Part shown: piece after piece, positions 5,966 through 7,942 of the stretch
Position numbering within the stretch: position 1 is the first letter of the stretch
Layout of the letters: each line of letters opens with the position of its first letter
Notes under the pieces: model-generated
Databases searched by the model: none
The model's input: the letters and a program-made list of their open reading frames with translations, nothing else
What the model was told of the DNA's origin: nothing
Assembly: GCA_025352435.1 (NCBI GenBank)
Contig: JANXTN010000283.1
Location: 1 to 7,942, forward strand
Length of the DNA: 7,942 bases
From: Ferruginibacter sp.
GTDB lineage: Bacteria; Bacteroidota; Bacteroidia; Chitinophagales; Chitinophagaceae
Direction of reading: 5' to 3'
Made by a program: the position numbers and the translations under genes

Positions 5966-6152
5966 TGAAGATTTGCCTGCCATTTTTAAAAGATAACTAA
6001 GGATTGTAAAAATAAGCAATGAAATATTTTTTATTGTGTACGCTAATACATCTTCAAACATTTTAATTTTTGCTTTTCGAAAAAATGAACGTCGTTTAAA
6101 TTTTTTTACAATTCGCCTACATCTTAATTTGTATAAATTTTAATGTTGATAT
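5966..6152. other. Intergenic region between divergent proline dehydrogenase and photolyase-like genes
   Basis: This AT-rich stretch must hold the photolyase-like gene's promoter and perhaps operators. I see no gene in it. Two structures stand out. One is an inverted repeat with one mismatch, TTTTTACAA (6103-6111) and TTGTATAAA (6129-6137), 17 nt apart, just before the ATG at 6153. The other is a gapless palindrome TTTTCGAAAA at 6074-6083. Near-matches to the -7 box (TTAATTTG at 6124-6131 and TAAATTTT at 6134-6141) overlap the right arm of the repeat, so a regulator bound there could affect transcription. All of this is inference. Confidence 0.35.
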
Positions 6153-7631
6153 ATGAGTGAGATAAGTATTGTTTTTCCGCATCAGTTGTTTGCAGAAAAC
6201 CCGGCGCTATCAAAGGGTCGTAAAATATTTTTAGTTGAAGAATTTTTATATTTCAAACATTATAGTTTTCATAAGCAAAAGCTTGTGTTGCATCGTGCAT
6301 CAATGAAATCTTACCAAGCATATTTGGCAAACGAAGGTTATGATGTAGAATATATTGAGAGTATAGATAGCAAAAGTGAAATAAGAAAATTGATCTCATT
6401 TTTAAAAAAAAGTCGCGTTACCGAAATTCATTTTACACAAGTTGTAGATGATTGGCTTAACAAAAGAATCGTAAGTTCTTCTACAAAAAACAATATAAAA
6501 ATCACCGAATATCTTACACCGGCATTTCTTAATTCTGCGCAGGAAGGAGACGATTATTTTAATGGAAAAAAAAGATATTTTCAAACGGAGTTTTACATTG
6601 CTCAACGCAAAAAAAGAAACCTTTTATTACAGCCCAATGGAGAGCCCATTGGAGGGCAATGGAGTTATGATGCAGACAATAGAAAGAAATTCCCAGCAAA
6701 AGAAATTCCACCTCAAATAAACTTCCCAAAAGAAGATGATTTTGTGAACGAAGGGAAGCAATATGTCGAAAAAAATTTTGGCGATAATTATGGCGAGTCA
6801 GAGCCATTTCAATACCCCATAAACTTTAAAGAATCAGAAAAATGGCTACAACATTTTTTGAAAACTAGATTTGAAAAATTTGGGGAATATGAAGATGCAA
6901 TGGTAGTAACCGAAAACATTTTGCATCACTCAGTTTTAAGCCCACTGATTAATGTTGGTTTACTTACCCCGCAACAAATAATTTCAGCCACAATTAAATT
7001 TGCAGAAAAAAAAAATACGCCGCTCAATTCAACGGAGGGGTTTGTAAGGCAGATAGTAGGCTGGCGTGAGTTTATAAGAATTGTTTATAATCGAGAAGGA
7101 GTAAAACAACGCACGACGAACTATTGGAAATTTACCCGTAAAATGCCTCCGTCTTTTTGGAATGGAACTACAGGAATTGACCCAATAGACAATGTTATAA
7201 AAAAGGTTTTAAAAAACGGTTATCTCCATCATATAGAAAGGCTAATGTTGCTAGGTAATTTTATGCTGCTTTGCGAGTTTGATCCTGATGAAGTGTACAA
7301 ATGGTATATGGAAATGTTTGTTGATAGTTATGACTGGGTGATGGTACCAAATGTGTATGGAATGGTACAGTTTGCCGATGGTGGTTTGATGACAACAAAA
7401 CCGTATATAAGCGGTAGTAATTATGTGCTAAAAATGAGTGATTTTAAAAAAGGTCCATGGTGTGAAATTTGGGACGGTTTATTCTGGCGATTTATGGATG
7501 TGCACAGAAGTTTTTTCCAAAAAAATCCAAGGCTTGGTATGCTTGTAAATACTTTTGATAAGATGGCTCCAGAAAAAAGAAATAAGCACAACGAGAATGC
7601 TGAAAAATTCCTTTCCAGTTTAGATAACTAA
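6153..7631 (+). CDS. PhrB-like (DPRP) photolyase/cryptochrome lacking the iron-sulfur cysteine set
   Basis: The 492-residue product matches the deoxyribodipyrimidine photolyase-related family that includes the bacterial (6-4) photolyase PhrB. An N-terminal Rossmann-like antenna domain (about 1-130) begins [10 protein letters not shown]. Then come [15 protein letters not shown] (167-181) and a helical FAD-binding domain with [16 protein letters not shown] (258-273), [11 protein letters not shown] (297-307), [14 protein letters not shown] (357-370) and [17 protein letters not shown] (402-418). PhrB holds a [4Fe-4S] cluster with four cysteines. This protein has only C374 and C437. By hand alignment the first ligand position is a proline (about P344), the CxxC pair near 431-434 reads FKKG, and only C437 might match the last ligand, so cluster binding looks impossible. 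FAD binding and blue-light function are likely; repair versus signalling cannot be decided. The ATG at 6153 fits the family N-terminus. A DUF2256 gene follows by 10 nt, suggesting one transcript. Confidence 0.88.
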   Translation: MSEISIVFPHQLFAENPALSKGRKIFLVEEFLYFKHYSFHKQKLVLHRASMKSYQAYLANEGYDVEYIESIDSKSEIRKLISFLKKSRVTEIHFTQVVDDWLNKRIVSSSTKNNIKITEYLTPAFLNSAQEGDDYFNGKKRYFQTEFYIAQRKKRNLLLQPNGEPIGGQWSYDADNRKKFPAKEIPPQINFPKEDDFVNEGKQYVEKNFGDNYGESEPFQYPINFKESEKWLQHFLKTRFEKFGEYEDAMVVTENILHHSVLSPLINVGLLTPQQIISATIKFAEKKNTPLNSTEGFVRQIVGWREFIRIVYNREGVKQRTTNYWKFTRKMPPSFWNGTTGIDPIDNVIKKVLKNGYLHHIERLMLLGNFMLLCEFDPDEVYKWYMEMFVDSYDWVMVPNVYGMVQFADGGLMTTKPYISGSNYVLKMSDFKKGPWCEIWDGLFWRFMDVHRSFFQKNPRLGMLVNTFDKMAPEKRNKHNENAEKFLSSLDN

Positions 7632-7641
7632 TATCAAGAAA

Positions 7642-7782
7642 GTGAGCAAACAAATAAAAAAAGAAAATCTTCCACAAAAAATTTGCATTACATGCAACCG
7701 GCCGTTTACGTGGAGAAAGAAATGGGAAAAGGTTTGGGATGAAGTAAAATACTGCAGCGATAAGTGTAAAGGGAGGAAGTAG
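7642..7782 (+). CDS. DUF2256 family four-cysteine small protein
   Basis: A GTG at 7642 opens a 46-residue reading frame; no ATG is available in frame after the stop at 7621-7623. The product has [19 protein letters not shown] (10-28), then [12 protein letters not shown] (31-42). C15, C18, C38 and C42 form a CxxC plus CxxxC set that probably binds zinc. The [19 protein letters not shown] core is characteristic of DUF2256, a small family of unknown function that I recall being frequently encoded next to PhrB-like photolyases, as here. It starts 10 nt after the photolyase-like stop codon, so the two are almost certainly co-transcribed. The C-terminus (KCKGRK) and much of the sequence are basic, which would suit nucleic-acid contact, but that is inference. 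The start is uncertain only in that GTG is the sole reasonable codon. Confidence 0.85.
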   Translation: MSKQIKKENLPQKICITCNRPFTWRKKWEKVWDEVKYCSDKCKGRK

Positions 7783-7812
7783 TTGATGGTTGAAAGTTAC
7801 TGGTTGATGGTT
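7782..7812. repeat. Short direct repeat GTTGATGGTT
   Basis: GTTGATGGTT occurs at 7782-7791 and again at 7803-7812, a 21-nt period, with GAAAGTTACTG between. Degenerate GTTGATGG-type spacer runs are something I associate with intergenic DNA of this group. Two copies are too few to call a defined element. Confidence 0.35.
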
Positions 7813-7900
7813 TATGTTTGAGAATTTATGAATATAATTTTACCCTTTATAACCAATCTCTCCTAAGTGAATTTTGAACCCTTGCTTACTTACAAGTCCG

Positions 7901-7908
7901 TACTTTTG
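7901..7908 (+). promoter_or_regulatory. Putative -7 promoter box for the gene starting at 7923
   Basis: TACTTTTG is an exact match to TAnnTTTG, 14 nt before the ATG at 7923. TTG at 7882-7884 (16-nt spacing) and TTTTG at 7872-7876 (24-nt spacing) flank the ideal -33 spacing without hitting it. Confidence 0.5.
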
Positions 7909-7922
7909 CCAAAATTTAGAAA

Positions 7923-7942
7923 ATGGAAAAGAAAGCAAGTGA
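7923..7942 (+). CDS. Start of a gene cut by the right edge (first six codons)
   Basis: An ATG behind an exact -7 box opens a frame reading MEKKAS before the window ends. The promoter placement and lysine-rich start make a real gene plausible, but six codons say nothing about its product. Confidence 0.4.

Noticed and set aside
6074..6083. Palindrome TTTTCGAAAA as an operator or hairpin
   Set aside because: It has no loop, is short, and is likely by chance in AT-rich sequence; I could not link it to a known regulator.
6402..7677. Minus-strand frames opposite the photolyase-like and DUF2256 genes
   Set aside because: They are antisense to recognised proteins, rich in F/K/I as expected for chance frames, and without start signals.
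7782..7812. Two GTTGATGGTT copies as a CRISPR or mobile-element end
   Set aside because: Only two 10-nt copies, with no spacer regularity, cas genes, transposase or terminal inverted repeats nearby.
1..7942. A new defence island, biosynthetic cluster or mobile element
   Set aside because: The genes are housekeeping or common accessory families with ordinary spacing and similar base composition; no toxin-antitoxin, nuclease-helicase, reverse transcriptase, integrase or transposase signatures were seen.

Overview
The window looks like ordinary chromosomal DNA of a Bacteroidota bacterium, probably in or near the Chitinophagaceae. The evidence is AT-rich sequence, genes without Shine-Dalgarno sites, several TAnnTTTG-type -7 promoter boxes, a cysteine-free L32 of the Bacteroidota kind, a DUF3810 protein and a mitochondrial-like single-domain proline dehydrogenase. 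I see no tRNA, rRNA, CRISPR, insertion sequence, phage gene or sign of recent transfer.

Layout. Minus strand, 1-1430: a membrane protein with a HEVAH metallopeptidase-like motif (DUF3810), followed by a TspO/MBR protein cut by the left edge; the two probably share a transcript. Plus strand, 1541-3401: the classic ribosome/lipid cluster yceD (DUF177) - rpmF (L32) - plsX. A terminator-like hairpin lies between rpmF and plsX, and a strong bidirectional terminator follows plsX where fabH often sits. Minus strand, 3456-3962: an unrecognised four-helix membrane protein. Plus strand, 4058-4714: a PdeM-type metallophosphoesterase. It converges, with 4 nt between stop codons, on a minus-strand proline dehydrogenase (4719-5942). 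Plus strand, 6153-7782: a photolyase/cryptochrome of the PhrB-like (DPRP) family and, 10 nt downstream, a 46-residue four-cysteine DUF2256 protein that is easily missed because it is short and starts with GTG. The first codons of another plus-strand gene begin at 7923, behind a good -7 box.

How the genes work together. yceD, rpmF and plsX link large-subunit ribosome assembly to the first step of phospholipid synthesis. PdeM, the photolyase-like protein and DUF2256 suggest a loose DNA-repair or light-response theme on the right, but only the last two look like an operon. Proline dehydrogenase is a separate catabolic enzyme.

The most interesting point is the photolyase-like protein. It has the fold-defining motifs of the iron-sulfur photolyase family, but only two cysteines in 492 residues, so it cannot hold that family's four-cysteine [4Fe-4S] cluster. 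It is paired with a tiny protein that does carry four cysteines. I did not find a clearly new multi-gene system; the rest is core or common accessory Bacteroidota content.
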